From positions 4,183,501-4,247,500 of the forward strand of contig NZ_CP019288.1 in assembly GCF_009901525.1 (NCBI RefSeq): a DNA stretch of 64,000 bases, given 5' to 3'. The notes below the pieces were generated by a model. It saw only the letters and a list, made by a program, of their open reading frames with translations, did no database searches and was not told the DNA's origin. This document shows positions 63,703 to 64,000 of this stretch, piece by piece. Every line of letters begins with the position of its first letter. Position 1 is the first letter of the stretch. Source of the DNA: Kordia antarctica. GTDB lineage: Bacteria; Bacteroidota; Bacteroidia; Flavobacteriales; Flavobacteriaceae. The translations under genes and the position numbers were made by a program.

Positions 63703-64000
63703 TTCTATACCTAATTCAAGTCGTTGCGTTTCAGCTATTATTTTTACTTAGTTACGATCTGTTTCTCAAAAAAGAAACATTTTTCAACTGGAATAGAGTC
63801 TATTTAATTTGCTCTTCGTTGATTTCTTTTCTGTTGCCATTTATCAAAATTGAAAGTTTTCAAAAAGCCATTCCGCAAGAATATATCATTCTTTTGCCAG
63901 AAATTGTATTAACGCCACAAAAAGCAGTCGAAACCATTGCGCCATCTTGGAATTGGTATCTTATTATTGGAATTACAGTAAGTAGTTTGTTGTTTCTGTT
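63699..64000 (+). CDS. M56 family peptidase BlaR1-like, partial
   Basis: Begins at the ATG at 63699 overlapping the blaI stop and runs off the window end. The visible ~100 residues start ILYLIQVVAFQLLFLLSYDLFLKKETF and contain membrane helices (FQLLFLLSYDLFL, VYLICSSLISFLLPFI) as in M56 peptidases. Such sensors cleave BlaI on a signal. The peptidase motif is not in the visible part. Confidence 0.8.
   Translation, partial: MILYLIQVVAFQLLFLLSYDLFLKKETFFNWNRVYLICSSLISFLLPFIKIESFQKAIPQEYIILLPEIVLTPQKAVETIAPSWNWYLIIGITVSSLLFL

Overview
The window is a contiguous piece of an AT-rich chromosome from a marine-type Flavobacteriaceae (phylum Bacteroidota). The evidence is a run of lineage-typical genes: two OmpH/Skp paralogues followed by bamA and uppS, a DUF6089 barrel, nadK, a HPPK-deoxynucleoside kinase fusion, DnaE with an N-terminal exonuclease, a type IX secretion (T9SS) cargo protein, and promoters of the Bacteroidota form TTTG-N(17-20)-TAnnTTTG. 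The class I lanthipeptide-like leader and the RHS protein would fit Kordia or a close relative; that genus guess is inference only. No prophage, insertion sequence, CRISPR array or rRNA gene was seen.

Layout. 1-3.3 kb: gamma-carbonic anhydrase, a hypothetical, glutamate racemase, a secreted LRR-like protein. 3.3-10.6 kb (minus strand): cell-envelope block ompH-ompH-bamA-uppS-DUF6089-nadK-CBS. 10.7-15.1 kb: pdxJ, an alpha/beta hydrolase, a FadL-type porin and an SGNH esterase lipoprotein. 15.3-19.5 kb: protein quality control (tig, clpP, clpX) and a membrane LytTR regulator. 19.6-23.0 kb: a serine hydrolase and an IrrE-peptidase/PIN-like pair resembling a toxin-antitoxin module. 23.2-36.3 kb: OmpA/PD40 protein, GH3 protein, DUF2797, AsmA, queuosine-precursor transporter, an orphan lanthipeptide-like precursor, sppA, folK-dNK, TrmH-family methylase. 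36.4-39.3 kb: mutS, tRNA-Gly, tRNA-Leu. 39.7-49.8 kb: accessory region with a T9SS protein, a 2232-residue SpvB/FG-GAP/RHS polymorphic toxin with an overlapping lipoprotein gene, a truncated paralogue, a six-cysteine double-glycine peptide and a 52-residue Lys/Cys-rich protein. 49.8-57.7 kb: glutaryl-CoA dehydrogenase, trmN6-rimM-rpsP, dnaE. 57.7-64 kb: a transglutaminase-like protein, ArsR/SRPBCC, trxA, DUF58, tRNA-Asp, DUF456, and blaI followed by the start of blaR1.

The most notable items are the RHS toxin and overlapping lipoprotein with its small-peptide neighbourhood; two small-peptide precursor genes without biosynthesis genes nearby; three near-identical operator palindromes upstream of blaI; and a family of dispersed palindromic repeats (GTCAnTTCGAGTG ... 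TATCGAGAA). One version of this repeat sits inside a 189-bp unit tandemly repeated after the DUF2797 gene. The region between the convergent genes folK-dNK and trmH is bounded by a perfect 15-bp inverted repeat that contains both stop codons.

All calls come from reading the sequence and translations; no database search was run.
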